From Batillaria attramentaria (lineage: Eukaryota; Mollusca; Gastropoda; Batillariidae): a stretch of 64,000 bases of DNA. The notes under the pieces were generated by a model. It worked only from the letters and a program-made list of their open reading frames with translations. It was not told where the DNA came from and searched no databases. The translations under genes and the position numbers were made by a program. Shown piece after piece: positions 36,394 through 50,900 of the stretch. Position 1 is the first letter of the stretch. Every line of letters begins with the position of its first letter. The stretch spans positions 1,956,501 through 2,020,500 of the forward strand of contig JACVVK020000060.1 of assembly GCA_018292915.2 (NCBI GenBank), read 5' to 3'.

Positions 36394-39300
36394 TCACTGT
36401 GATCCTGTGGAGGAGGAAGGAGAAGCTCTGTGCCTGCTGGGAACGAGCCGGGGTGCCAAGTCCGGGCGCTGGCTTGGGACTGCTGGCTGCCATGCCCGGG
36501 CAGCGCCTGCAACATCACAACAACACTAACACAAGGACCTGAATATCGTGTACTGTAAAATGTGATTGATCACACACCCACACATTTCCTGCCCCCTCCC
36601 CAAGACTCCGATACACATCCATCTTTATCAGCCATATAAGGGCAAAATACGGTAGTGTTAATTGTAAGAGAGTTTCACCAAAGCTGTCTGTATACCTGCA
36701 CTGTTGAAGTCGGTGCTGACGGCAGCACCTGAAGCTTGACGCTGGGCAGTAACAGCCTCCAGTCTTTCTGTGTAGAACCCGTTAAAATCCAGTCTGAAAC
36801 ACCACACATGTAAGAAATTTAGATGTCACAGCATGTGACATTCACTGTCTTACCACACACAACTGACATGGTCTTACCAGTTTACACAGAAATGCTCATG
36901 GAAGCATTAATATTAAAAATAAATAAGTTTACGTGTGCCTGTTCAAGTTTGAATGCTGCAGGCAGCAGTCCACTTTATTAGCTGTAAGAAAGGGGGGAAA
37001 ATCAAAAGGGCCAAGTAAGGCTGCGAGTATAGTGCATCCGTGTCGTACACGGCCGCACGCCGCACGGGTCTTGAAAGTGAGTATAGTGACCCGTGCGTAA
37101 GCCTGCTGCAACACACAACATGGTGTGATGTTCTCCCAAGCAGAGCACAGCATATCTCTGTTCGAGTGGTGCTTTTCACTCTTTGTGTAAATAAATTCTC
37201 GCGCTCTCACTGCTTCAATTAGCTTTTCGTCAATTATGTTCAACTGAACCGCCAAAGTGTACCTTTCTCCATGCATATTATTTTTACGAAGCATTCTACC
37301 TCAGGCTAAATAGTGTTTCGCCACTTAAAGCAGAAAGCCGTGTAACCAGAGACTGTCCATTCTCAAACAAATATTTGGGACTCGTATTGCACTTTGAGTT
37401 TGTCCGTCACAAATATTTCGTCATCCATGTTGGAAAGCCGGGGAACTCCAGCAAAAAGTCTGGAAAGAGTTCTGCCCCTTCACCCGTGAAACGTGCGGTT
37501 CGCGCAAACGTCGGAAACACGGGTCTGATTTTACGGGTCGGGTCGGGTGCAGTATACTCTGTTTCAGCTGTCTCTAGTAAGCCCAGATAAAGATTGCCTG
37601 GGTCCGAGCAGTTCTTATTTACCGTGCGACGTGCGGCCGTGTACGACACGGATGCACTATACTCGCAGCCTAAGTAACAAAACCATTAAACAAAACCCTT
37701 CAAAGATCACAGAAGGGAAAAAAAGAGAGCCAGCAAACAATGAAAACCATCTGCAGTTTCAACTACAGGAGGAAACACACTCCACACATTTCCCTTACAT
37801 TCTGAGATGCCACAAGACTGTCGGCATTAACAAGTGCAATAAATGAGTACACATTAAAAAGAGGAAATCGGAAACATCCAACACCAAACTGACCTGTAGA
37901 TAATGTTAGACAGCTTGTGATCATAGTTCCTGCTGCTCATGTCCAGTATCTTGTCCAGCATGTCCAGCAAGAGACGAGAGAAGTTGCTGTCAAAGTTAGC
38001 GATGGTGCGCTCAAAGTTCTCACTCGACACCAAATGGTCAACATGTTCTGAAACCACCTAACGGTAAAAGAAAGTCACAAAGCAAATCTCAATGTTCCAC
38101 ATGAAATCTAAATGTCACAAGCACACTGCAAAACACACTAAATGAACAATAGGTTCACAGCTGTCCTAACATGTCCACATTCATGTAGCATGCGAAAGTA
38201 CAAGTCATTCAGTGAATGTGATATGGGCTCTTTTGGCCTGAAACGCAAATACTATCAGTACTGAGATTTTTTTTTTATTTATCGCACAAACTTACTGTAA
38301 CCAAATGCCTGACACTAGCTCTGAAAGATTCGCAAGTCTAGTGTTGCTGTCCTTTCTACTAACCACTCGGGTTTACGGAAAAGAAATGCAGATCAACATG
38401 AGGTCAGCAAAACCTATTTCCAGAAATCTTCCTTTTCACTGCTGCAATCGCTACTTGCTAACTTCTTCATTTTTTTTAACATTTCCAGAAATTTGAGCCA
38501 GACCAACCTTGGTTGCAGCTGCCTTTTTCTTGACGTCATCTTTCGGTGAGTGTGATGAGCCAAGTCCCTGCAAGGAGCTGTCTTTGGTCAGACGTGAAAC
38601 CTCCGCTTCCACAGTCGTGCTCTGACTCAGCCGCTGCCAAACACAAATGTAAATAAAATGTAAATCACAACACTGAAGTCTTTATGGTCTTTGGTAGAAA
38701 GGAAATTGTACAAAAATAAACACCACCACAATGAATTACCCTACATGGTCCAACCCTTGTCGTGGGGTAGTGGCTTGTGTACCTCAATGACCCAGAGAGC
38801 TACGTCAGCGGGAGCACGTGCTCCTGGCAGGGTCACCCAAGCTGGACAGGTCGAAGGGTAGAGGTCAGACGAATGTGGACCACCTCTCCAAGAGGCTAAA
38901 CGGGTTTGCGTAGGGTTAACAGCCCTACCTGTAAAAAAAACATAACGTTACAGAAGCATCGACAGCAACAAACCAAAACATTCACCTGGGCAAGGAAGGG
39001 TCTCCATCCCGGAGACCTATGACGCATTGCAGTGAAAGCCGAAAGGAAGCTGCAAGGCCGACCCCCCTTCTAACACCCAGGACAATGACGAGAGTAGCCA
39101 CATGGAACATCAGGACAATGTATGAAGTAGGAAGGACCATACAAGTAGCAAGAGAGATGAAGAACTACAAGATAGGAGTACTGGGACTGAGTGAGACAAG
39201 GTGGCTACAGACAGGACAGCTGAGATTTTCATCGGGAGAGCAATTGCTGTACTCGGGACACACAGAGGATGGAGCCCCCCACACTGAGGGCGTGGCCCTG

Positions 39301-42300
39301 ATGCTGGCACCGGAGGCACAGCGGGCACTCATCGGCTGGGAACCTGTCAACTCCCGCATCATCACAGCCAAATTCATCACCAAGAAGAAAGACATCAAGC
39401 TAAACATCATCCAGTGCTACGCTCCCACCAATGATGCGGAAGAGGAGAAAAAAGACGACTTCTACCAACAACTACAGACAGTGATAGATAGAGGAGGAGC
39501 CAAGGACATGACCATACTGATGGGAGACTTCAACGCCAAGATTGGATCAGACAACACAGGCTATGAGAACACCATGGGAACACAAGGACTGGGACAGATG
39601 AACGAAAATGGCGAGCGCTTTGCAGACTTCTGTGCCCTGAACCAGCTAGTGATAGGAGGCAGCATCTTCCCACACAAGCGCATCCACAAGGCCACATGGA
39701 GATCGCCGGACCATGTCACGGAGAACCAGATTGATCACATCTGCATCAGCCGGAAGTTCAGGAGATCGTGGCGAGATGTGCGCGTGATGAGGGGTGCCGA
39801 TGTATCATCAGACCACCACCTTCTTGCTACAACACTGAGACTTCGGCTTAAGAGACACACCAACGCCAACAACACACGGACCAGGTACAACGTTGGCCTA
39901 CTCAGGAACACAGAGACACAAGCAGCATTCCGGATCAGCCTTTCCAACAGGTTCCAGCCACTGCAAGACCTGATAGAAGACAGTGGAATGGATATCGAGA
40001 CACAGTGGGAACACAGCAAGAAACTCTGGCACGACACATGCGAAGAGGTCCTTGGCAAGAGAAAGACCCAACACAAGGAATGGATCTCTGCTGATACCAT
40101 CCAGAAGCTGGAAGTTAGGAAAAAGAAGAAAAGTGCACTGAACACGAGCCGAACAAGAAGAGCTAAGGCAAAGGCACAGGAAGAATACACAGCAGCTGAC
40201 AGAGAAGTGAAGAGGAGCACCAGAAAGGACAAGAGGGACTACATCGACAACCTGGCCAATCAAGCAGAGGAAGCAGCCGGACAAGGGAACCTAAAAGACC
40301 TGTACCAGGTGACCAAGAAGCTCGCGGGCAAGTTTCAGCAGACAGACAAACCAGTGAAGGACAAGAACGGGCACCCACTGACAACAACTGAGGAACAGCT
40401 GAAGCGATGGGCAGAACACTTCAGGGAGCTGTTAAATCGCCCCATCCCTGAAACACCACCAGACATCCCGCCAGCTGAGACAGAACTACCCATCAACTGC
40501 GACAAGCCCTCTAAGGCGGAGATCAGGAAAGCCATCATGACACTGAGAAATGGGAAAGCTGCAGGGCCAGACGAGATACCAGCAGAAGCCATCAAAGCAG
40601 ACACAGAGACAGCCGTCAACATTCTGCACAGCCTATTCAGCAAGATCTGGGAGAAGGAAGAGGTGCCAGCCCAGTGGAAAGAAGGGATCGTCATCAAGCT
40701 GCCAAAGAAAGGGGACCTCAGGGACTGCAGCAACTACCGAGGGATCATGCTCCTGTCAGTGCCAGGCAAGGTTCTCAACAGAATTCTACTGGAGAGGATG
40801 AGGGAGGCAGTCGACCCTATGCTCCGAGACCAGCAGGCGGGCTTTCGCAGGAACAGGTCCTGCGCTGACCAGATCGCCAGCCTACGCATCATTGTTGAGC
40901 AGTCACTGGAGTGGAACTCCCCCCTCTACATCAACTTCATAGACTATGAGAAGGCTTTCGACAGTGTAGACAGAGAGGCGCTGTGGAAGCTGCTAAGGCA
41001 CTATGGAGTTCCCGGGAAGATCATCTCCCTGATCCAGTGCACCTACAAAGACATGAGCTGCAGGATTGCCCATGCCGGCCAGTTGTCAGAAAGCTTCGAG
41101 GTGAAGACCGGAGTCCGCCAGGGATGCCTGTTGTCCCCGTTCCTCTTCCTCCTGGTCATCGACTGGATCATGAAGACCACCACAACAGGCAGGAAAAACG
41201 GGATACAGTGGACACTCTGGGCGCAGCTGGATGACCTCGACTTTGCGGACGACCTGGCGCTCCTGTCTCACAGCCACAGCCAGATGCAGGACAAGACTAC
41301 ATGCCTGGAAGCCACATCAGCCGGAACAGGGCTCAAGATCAACAGGAGGAAAACCGAGCTGATGAAGATCAACACCACTGCCAACACACCAGTCACAGTC
41401 GGTGGAGAGCCCATCAGGGAGGTAGAGTCCTTTGTCTACCTGGGGAGTGTGGTTGATGGACAGGGAGGCACAGACCGAGACGTCACAGCCAGAATCGGCA
41501 AGGCAAGAGCAGCAATGGTCATGCTGAAGAACATCTGGGCATCCAAAGTTGTCAGCATAAGAACCAAACTTCGCATCTATAACTCCAACGTGAAGTCAGT
41601 TCTGCTTTACGGATGCGAAACATGGAGGACAACGAAGACGATGCAGCAGAAGATCCAGACATTTCTCAACACCTGTCTGAGGCGCATCTTCAACATCCGA
41701 TGGCCAGAGAAGATCCGGAACGAAGAGCTGTGGGAGCGAGCAGGGCAGGAACCAGCGGCCAAGCAGATCCTGCGGAGGAAGTGGGGCTGGATTGGACACA
41801 CCCTCAGGAAGCCAGCATCCAGCACCACACGCCAAGCCCTGACATGGAACCCACAGGGGAAAAGGAAGAGAGGCCGGCCTCGCAACAGCTGGAGGCGGGA
41901 CACTGAGGCAGAGTTATATAAGCAGGGGACCAACTGGACTGGAGTGGCAAGAATAGCCCAGAACAGAGTGCGATGGCGAAGGGTTGTCGATGGCCTATGC
42001 TCCACGTGGAGCCAGGGGCCTAAGTAAGTAAGTAAGTACAATGAATTAGTCTCCGGCAGAGAGAAAGCTGCATGAAAGCAACACCAACACAGTAGAGCGA
42101 TGCACATGGAAGTCAGGTAAAAGGGTAATTATGGTGTAGGACATACGATGTACCGCATGAATTTGGATCTGTAAAGCCAAAAATCAAGTTTTTCAAAACC
42201 CACATGGGATTGGCATGAATCTCCAGATACACAAAAGAATAGCCTGCCATGGCACTGAAAACAAAATAAAACTACTGAAAGAAACTAACCCTCTAAAAAC

Positions 42301-42757
42301 AGTAAGAGAGTAATGTAAAACAGCGTATCAAACTATTCCCCACCAACAACAAAAAACCCCAACAACCAAACACTTTCAGGGATTTACAGCCTCTCCCTCC
42401 AATACAGAATCCAGCTTGAATGCTCAATCCAAAAATACTGAAGCACGCTGCAATCATGGCCTGCTGGAGACTGCGTGACTTACCTGCACAAAGTTTGAAA
42501 AGGTGACGCAGACCATCATGAGCTTGTGGACGATCTTGAGAAGGTCCGGGTTGGTCAGCATACAGTCCTTCAGGCAGGAGTTGAGGAAGTCTGTGTGGAA
42601 CACCAGCACATCGTCCACGTTGGACACCTAGCCACAAGAACGCCACTAATGAGGAAAACTATGCACAGGTACATGTATCTTAAAAGGCAAACATAAAAGA
42701 AGGGGGGGGGGGGGGGGGGGGTCTCATAATAAAAGATTACAAAATGAGTTTATGTAT

Positions 42758-42788
<31 letters not shown>

Positions 42789-44871
42789 AAAAAACCAACA
42801 ACAAAACACACACACCAAACCAAACTAAACCCAAAACAAAACAACAACAAAAACAAAAAAAAAACCCCAAACAAAACCACCAACCAACCAAAACAAACCC
42901 CAACAACAACAACTGTCAGTCTAACAGAAGAATTCCTGTGTAAACAAGTCTCACAGTGTCCATATTTTGCTGGAAGAGGTGCCAGTTGGGTTCGATGACC
43001 TCAAACATCATGTAGTATTCGAAGTTCTGTACAAAGTTGAGCATGCGCTGACGCAGGGCAAAGGCAGCAGAATACCAGCGAGACTTCTGCATGGAGTACA
43101 TCTTGGCAACCTTGTTTCCCACCCACACACTGAAAAACATGATATATCAAGTAATCATTTAGTAAAAGGTAGTTGAATATGGGCGTGTGGAAGTATGAAA
43201 TGTGCCCTGAGTGTGTATGCATCAAGACCCAAAGTCATGCCAAATCCCTTGAGACCTCAGAACGTTTAGTAGAAACAAAGAAGGGCAGTAGACCTGACAT
43301 CTCGCGTGCGGAAGGGCACAAATTTGGAATTCCGAAGGCCCGTACTGCAGTATACAGTGGAAGAGTAGTTGAAGTTTGAACACACCTAAAAATACGGAGA
43401 GAGAGGGGGAAAAAAAACAACCTAAGCCCCATCAACAGAAACAGACCGAAGAAATGTATTTCTTGTACAGATGACAAACCCCTCTCTCTCATAGTCATAC
43501 ACTGCTGTTCATACGTCAAATAACAATGAACACTATCCTTGCAAACAAAAGGCAGGCATGCAAATCAGTAGAACAACTCATTTCTACTGGACCCTTTGGT
43601 ACATGTACAATCCACAATTCAATTTAATGCTCACACTGCACATTTCTCACATTATGCACAAATACAGTACGCACTAGTCAGTAGCAGAGTGAGGATGAAC
43701 ACACGTGTGCTTTAATTAAAAAGTTGCGCTCTCCTTAAAAGCTACCAACCTTGGCAACCAAGAAAAAAAAAAAAAATTAATGGATCACTTCATGGGGTTT
43801 TTTGGTTGTTGTTTTGCTTTTACATTTTACAGTAAAAGACACATACGGCACCATCTTTCTAGGTAGGCGCATGTGTTTGCATGCATGCATGCATGCATGC
43901 GTGTGTGAGTTTGTAGCAAGACATTCTTAGGTATGCACAGTAAGCTCAGCATGGAAGCTCTGTTTCAAACTAAACAGGTTACAAGAAGTACAGCCTGGCA
44001 CATTTTGTACGATTCTGGGGAAGGTGAGGAGAAAAGTATTGGTGTACTCGTTAGGGGCTGGATGGCAGGTGAATACAGCTTCAATCCACTAACAGAAAAT
44101 TACAGAATTACATACTATACGCCGACATACTCTACTCTCCTTTTAACAAGCAGTGTAACTCCACGTAGTCTAATTATCTGATGGATGAACGTTTTGGGAA
44201 ATAAAAAGAACTTCACTATGCTGTGACGTACACAAAGAGATGCAGTTTATAACTTTATTTTTGTTCCCACATAACCTGGGTGTCACCGAGTTGATTTGTA
44301 AAAGTAATCAGGATAGTGATACCCACCACAATACACCCATTTTTACCACACAAAGAATCACAGATTATAGAAGAATGAAGTGTATCATTGTAGAAGTGAC
44401 AAAGTGAGGAAACTAGTCCACAGTAATGTGTATATATATGTACATGTATATGGAAAGACATGGGTTGAAGCTCTTTAAAACGAATGAGCCAGTACCAATT
44501 TGTCACACATTCTGATGTGCTGAATATGAGAAACAGGCGACACACAATGAGCTCTGTCTAAGTCTCAAACTTGCTCAGTGATTTAAATCAATACACGTTA
44601 TCTTCAAAACACACACACACCCTTCTTGGAAAGAATATGTATCACACAAGCAGTACATATATATATATGTACGTCAGTACCAAGCCTATAAGTATTTGTT
44701 ATACTATAGCAAAAGCGTGGTGAAGACCGACTGGAACTTACCTGTGAGATTTCTGTAGCCTATAGTGGTGCAATGTGCAATGCATGTTAGTAGTGCAGCC
44801 AAACACAACAGCACAACCACAAAACTTGTTACAATGAACCTGATCAAAACTGTACAAAATGTGGAATCATG

Positions 44872-44940
<69 letters not shown>

Positions 44941-47900
44941 TGCAGTATCTAGCTATCATCTATTGCAACAAGGGTGCAAAATCTTATATGACAATATATA
45001 TGAATCCCCCCCCCCCTTAGCCTACATGGGCACACCACCATGACACACAAATCCACACATACACACAATCAGCAGAGTTCACCACACAGCAACTGAAGAC
45101 CTAAGTACATGTGCACCAAAACTGTTTTCTGTGCAGTCAGCAGCAGCTTCGTTACATTTACAGAGATATATGCCAGCGTCAAGAGAGAAGCAGTAATGTA
45201 ATCAGCCACACAACTCCACAAGTTTCATAGCTCTGCCAAAGGCTCAACCACTTTCACAACCCACCTGCACAACTGCCTTTCCACGTGCTTGCAATAGAAC
45301 AGGTGCCGGAACAGCATCTGGTAGCGCGTCAGAGCCTGGACATGGGCAGATAAGCAGGGTGATTTGAACAATAGGGTCTGACTTACTGACTAACAGCTGC
45401 AAATATTCTGAATAAAAATCATGATAAAAAGGTATGCTCACAAACAAGTTCAGGGACACAAGTGATTTTGCAAAGCTGTCGAGGTATGCCAACCAGGACA
45501 AATATTTGATAATGCAAATCAGTTCTGATTACAGCTTACTTTGCTCAAATGAACAACACCCGGCTGGCACAACAAGAACAAGAATTGAACAGCAAGCAAG
45601 AGCAGAGCCAGCATTACCTTCCTGTTGACGACTAGAGACACTGGCCACTTCACAACATAATCAAAGGAGAAAGACTCCAGGCCAGACAAGTGAAGGTCAG
45701 TGGGATCCACACGGTAATCTGAAACATTTGACATAAGAGTGGTACATGCATATGTACCGTTATCTGTACAATCATAGCTTTCACCAGCAGCAAGTGGCTT
45801 GAGACATGTATGTTAAATTAGGATGACCAGATGAAAAAAGCACAGTCTCGGAACACTGATCTCAGAATTCCTTGCTTTCAAAATGGGACTTCAATAAACA
45901 ACAAGCAAACCTTTCTCCTGTTTGGTGTCGATGGTGAGAATGCGGAAAAGTTGGGTGATGAGGTCATAGGGCAGAAGATCCACTCTGCAACAACCAGGGA
46001 AACCTATTGTACTCGGAAACAAGACGAATCAACTCCATACAAATCCTTTTATCAATTTTCAACTTGTCACTTATCAAACTGCACTGCATGAATGTAGTGA
46101 GATCTGACTTCGAGCAACTCAACACACTAAAAGCAGAAAATATACAAAAGAGAATCAACCTGCAACCGTGTCATCGGTTCCTCAAAGTAAAAGAGAAAGA
46201 GGAAGAGGGGTTTTCTGTTTATTAACTGATAACCGGTAACTAGGGGTAGTGGACTTACTTGAGGTCATCCTTGAACGGATCAACATTGGCTGTACTTGTC
46301 CGCAATGCCAGCTCCAACAGTGTTTCCAGGCGTGTTGGCATGATATGTATAAACAGTTAAGGTATTTTTCCATCAACTATTTACCCATATCTTTCATAAT
46401 TCAAGTCCTGAAAAAAAAAGCAAAACAAAAACAAAAAAACAAAAAAAACCCAAACAAACAACAACAAAAAAAACCATGCATTTTTTTCCTTTCCACACAT
46501 TGGTGAGATCCTCACCTATGATGCAAGTATGCACTTTTTGGTGAAACACCATCCTTGAGTATAGTACTGGGGTTTTCCTGGCAACTGAAAGGTGCCCAGA
46601 TGCACAAACCCCTTTTACATGCACATGTGTTTGGAAAGGATATCATCAATGTTCTGCTTCATCTCTTCCTCTGTCATATCCATGAACTGCACGATGAAGT
46701 CACCTTTGTCCAGCAAGAAATAATGCTTGATAGACCTGAAACAGCATCATTCCACAAGATTCCATCTCCAGTTGTTATTATATTATACATATTATAGCTC
46801 TATCCCTCTGCTGTATTAAAAAAAAACAGCTCTCTGACCACCCTGCTATCAGACGTTGGATATCCAAGAAAAACTGATGAGAAATTGCATGCCTCATTTT
46901 TCAATAACATCTGTTGCTGCACGGTGTAACTTAGAACATCTGCATACCTGAGCGCACAAATCTCAAAATGGACAACCTACGGAGCCCATACCAGCATCAG
47001 GTTAGAGAATTGCTAAGGAAATCCCCCCCCCCCCCCCCCCCCGAAGAAATCTTAAGATTTGTTTTATTAAAGCACTTTTGGGTGCATTTAGCAGCCTCTC
47101 CTGACACCCAAAAGTAAAATACTGCACTGGTACTGACATGCACATCTTCAAAAATGAAGCCAGACTGTCCCATATGCCATTACATGTATCATGATACATT
47201 ACTGTGTGTACGTTTTTCCCCTTTCTTTTCTTTGGCTGAAACTTAGATATTCTTGGCCAAAAGAACTGGAAATATGACTAAAAATTGCCAAATTACTGAA
47301 AATTCCCAACCCCCATCAGGTCCAGTTATCTGGAAAAAAGGGCGCAAGCTCTTACCAAAATGATTGATCTATATACTGGCTAAATGCAGACTTGTTCCGC
47401 CATTCTTGAAGGTGAACTGACCTGATGCGGGCCATGAGCTCCTTTTCCTTCATCAGGAGTTGCAGCAGAAGCTTGCTGGCGTAGTCATAGGCTCCTTCAA
47501 TCTGATCATAGTACCGCCGCTCTTTCAGCGTATACACCATGTCTGATGCATAGGGGCAGTTCACATCTCGACCTGTTGAAGCAGACAGGCATTATGAAAA
47601 CTATGTCACTACATCACTGGTCCTCTTTCTCTCAGTCTCTCAATCTTGCACACCCATGCCCCCTCACTGAGAACATACCTGTTTGGTTTTTATTAAGCGG
47701 TAGCAGTAATTCCATATTGTAACTGCCACATCACCACATTATTCAGAATGAAAGTACCGTTGTAACAGCTGCCTTTTAAAATTCTGATCTTGGCATTAAA
47801 ACAAATGCCCCCCCCCCCCCCCCAAAAAAAACAAAAACAAACAACTCAAAACACAAATTTGAAAACAAAACAAAAAAACAAAAACAATCAACAAAAAACC

Positions 47901-50900
47901 CATACCCTGTAAATGTAGGGAAAAAAAAAGAAATCAACATGAATAAAGTATCAGAGAGTGTTATGGACCTGCGGGATCTTGCAGAGGAAGGGCATTCAGA
48001 ATACTCACCACAAAGGCGGACGACGTTGAGGTATTTTCCTGTGTTCAGGATTTTGTCTGCTACTTGCTCTAGGAAGACAGGGATACGTTCACGGCAGATT
48101 GTGTAGTGTTGTTCCCAGTAAGTAAACAGGTTAAGGGTAAACATTTACTTTATATCCCTCACTAACTTTGTGTCACGTCTTTATGGATGTATGCGGCATG
48201 TGTGTGTAGAGAAAGGGAGAGGGGAGGGTAGAAGTAGAACAGGGGAGGTGAGGCAGCCGCGAACGTAAAGTACAGACACAAAACAGGATGCACGGCCAGG
48301 GCAGTGTGGGTTGCTGAGACCATAAATTGTTTTCTTCCCCTGCACCAACACCTGTCAACTGTGGCAAGTTTGAGAACAACACTTTAACATTAGCAATACT
48401 CCGAGTTGATTTCTGTGTCTTTTCTAAATGATAATGTTTGCGATTTCAGCCAATGCTGACAAAAAAACAAAGGATATGCATCATTGTATTCCTCCAGCAG
48501 TTTCTCCTTCTGAATCTTCTCATTCTCCTCCACCAGGAACTGGGACAGACCACACTCTGGGTAAAACACTCAAACCTCATCATTTTATTATATGGTGAAC
48601 AATGAGCAAACTGTAAAAATTGAAACAAAAAACAAACCAACATCAAGAGAGGTAAAAAATTTTAAATTGTGTGCTGTGAATCTGAGAAACATCCCACAGA
48701 CAAAACCTACAAAAGTGGATGTGGCGTTATTTGATGGTAACTCCTTCAAACTTTATTCTACAGAAAAGCTAATAAAACAAACTTCACTTCCGTCTGAATG
48801 AAAAAATCTTGTTACAGTAAATTGACAGTGATACCTCTGAGTATGGATCCCTGATGATCCCTTTGTAAATCCACTTCTCCAGGATCTCAAAGTAAGGAAC
48901 ACAAGCCTGCAAATGAGGTGTAACAATACGACCATCAAGTTCAGAAGCAATCTTTCTCCAAAACAAGCAAAAAAATAAAGTAAAAAAAAGTTAAACCCTA
49001 AATAAATCAGCAAATAAATTAATACTAGAACTGAAATAGAAAACAATTCATCCAAATGGATGACACATTTGTCAGTCAAAGATATGCAAGACATTTCTAG
49101 ATTTGCGATATGTTTTTAAAGAAAAATAAGTACACAACACTAACACTACACAGGCAAAGAGATAAATTCTATAAAACATGTTCATACTTACAGACTGTGT
49201 GAGGAACAAGCAGAGCTCTTGACTTTTGGCATCGCTAAAGAGGCAATCAAACAAACATCATCATCCCTTTAGCCAACATCAACACAAATCTATATTTGAA
49301 TAAGCATTCAATGCTTTACGCCACAGCATCCAAACTCATTTGAAGAGAACATTCACAAAATTTATGGCGTGGTTCAAGTGAGTTCAGCAAAACCATAAAT
49401 TTACATGTATTTAGCGTGGTATCACAGCGCCAGGAACATAGCTGCCGTGGTTGGTTCGTAGTTATAAATTTCAAACAGGAGGAACAGGTCTTTAGAAACA
49501 ACTGATACATGTTTAACTTACCCAATGAGACTGGAGGTTTTCTCATGCAGCAGGCTGAGAACTGCACCACCTATGCATTCACCCTAATAACACACACACA
49601 CCAGCAGGTGATGAAATGGACTAAGTAAAAGGTTAAAAGGTGCAACAGTATGTTATGCCTCATCCAAACTGGAAAATAAATAAAAGCATAATTATTCAGC
49701 ATAAAACCAACTAGAAGCAAGTACCTCAATGTCTGAATAAAAGTGTATGATCCTATGTAAAAATGTGTGCCAGTGCATTCTGTTCAAGACGACAAATTAT
49801 ACAGCTCTCTAACAGATATCTTTACACGTACTTCCATCATTTTACCTCATTTCACCCTAAGCCCTCTGTCCCAAAGTCCGTGATACTCAATACCATGGAC
49901 AGCAAAAATACTGTTTACCCTGTTGACTGAGTTGGCAATGGCAGCCAGTATCTCCAGCGTGCGGATGGTGGGCTGAAGGTAGAACCACATCTTCTGTAAT
50001 GACAGCTGGCCCTGTTCACACAGAACCCAGAATCAGTTTTTCAGCATCACCATTTCAAACAGCAGAGGCATCTCAGCACCATCCTTCTTGAACACTGGTC
50101 TCACAGTCACATCAAAGTATGACAGCACAATACACATCCTACAACATTCTGAGACTATTGTAGATTGTGAATGTCCAGGAATCCATTCCAAACATTTTGG
50201 TACGCCATGCATTAACCTGAAACAGATTCTGGACTAAGCCTCAGATCTTACTACATATTCAGTATTGAAAGGTGTGAAACTGTTGCCCCACTAAAAGGCA
50301 GTTTACACACAATAAAATATCCTTGTGTAGCAATACTCTGTCAAACTGGGAAAAAGTCTGTGTCAAGTACTGTAAACTACTCACCACTCTGTACTGATGT
50401 TCTAACTGAGCCACAAGCACCATGTAATCCTGAAGAGAAATACACAACACATCAGTCTGTATTAGTGTATACACTTCATGAAATCCTTCAACCAGCGAAA
50501 CAGTAGTTTACAAAAACATTACCAAAAAAAAAAAAACAGCCAGACTTTACACTCACTGGTCCATGCAGTACACTGGGAAATCTGTTGGAAAAAGCTGCAC
50601 ACCACAAAATTACCTTGATCAAAGATCGCATAGCTGCACTCAGGGCATGGTTGACAAGTCCATACTCAAAGGCAGACTTCTCTGAAAGTAAAAAAAAATC
50701 AATGGCAAGATTTATGGACTAAATTACAAATTAAAATGCTGTCTTGTGGTTGTAACAAAAACTGATTACATGAAAAAGCTCCAAAATTTTGACTCAAAGC
50801 AGCCCTAAAATAAGAAAGACCTACAAAAACAAAAAAGTTTAAAATTGAGTAAAATGTATTTATCACTGCTTTTGACCTGCCCCCTACAGTGTCAATCCAA

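Noticed and set aside
39735..40284. Long minus-strand open frames inside the retrotransposon
   Set aside because: They are antisense shadows of the intact reverse transcriptase frame, with Ser/Leu/Phe bias and no motif.
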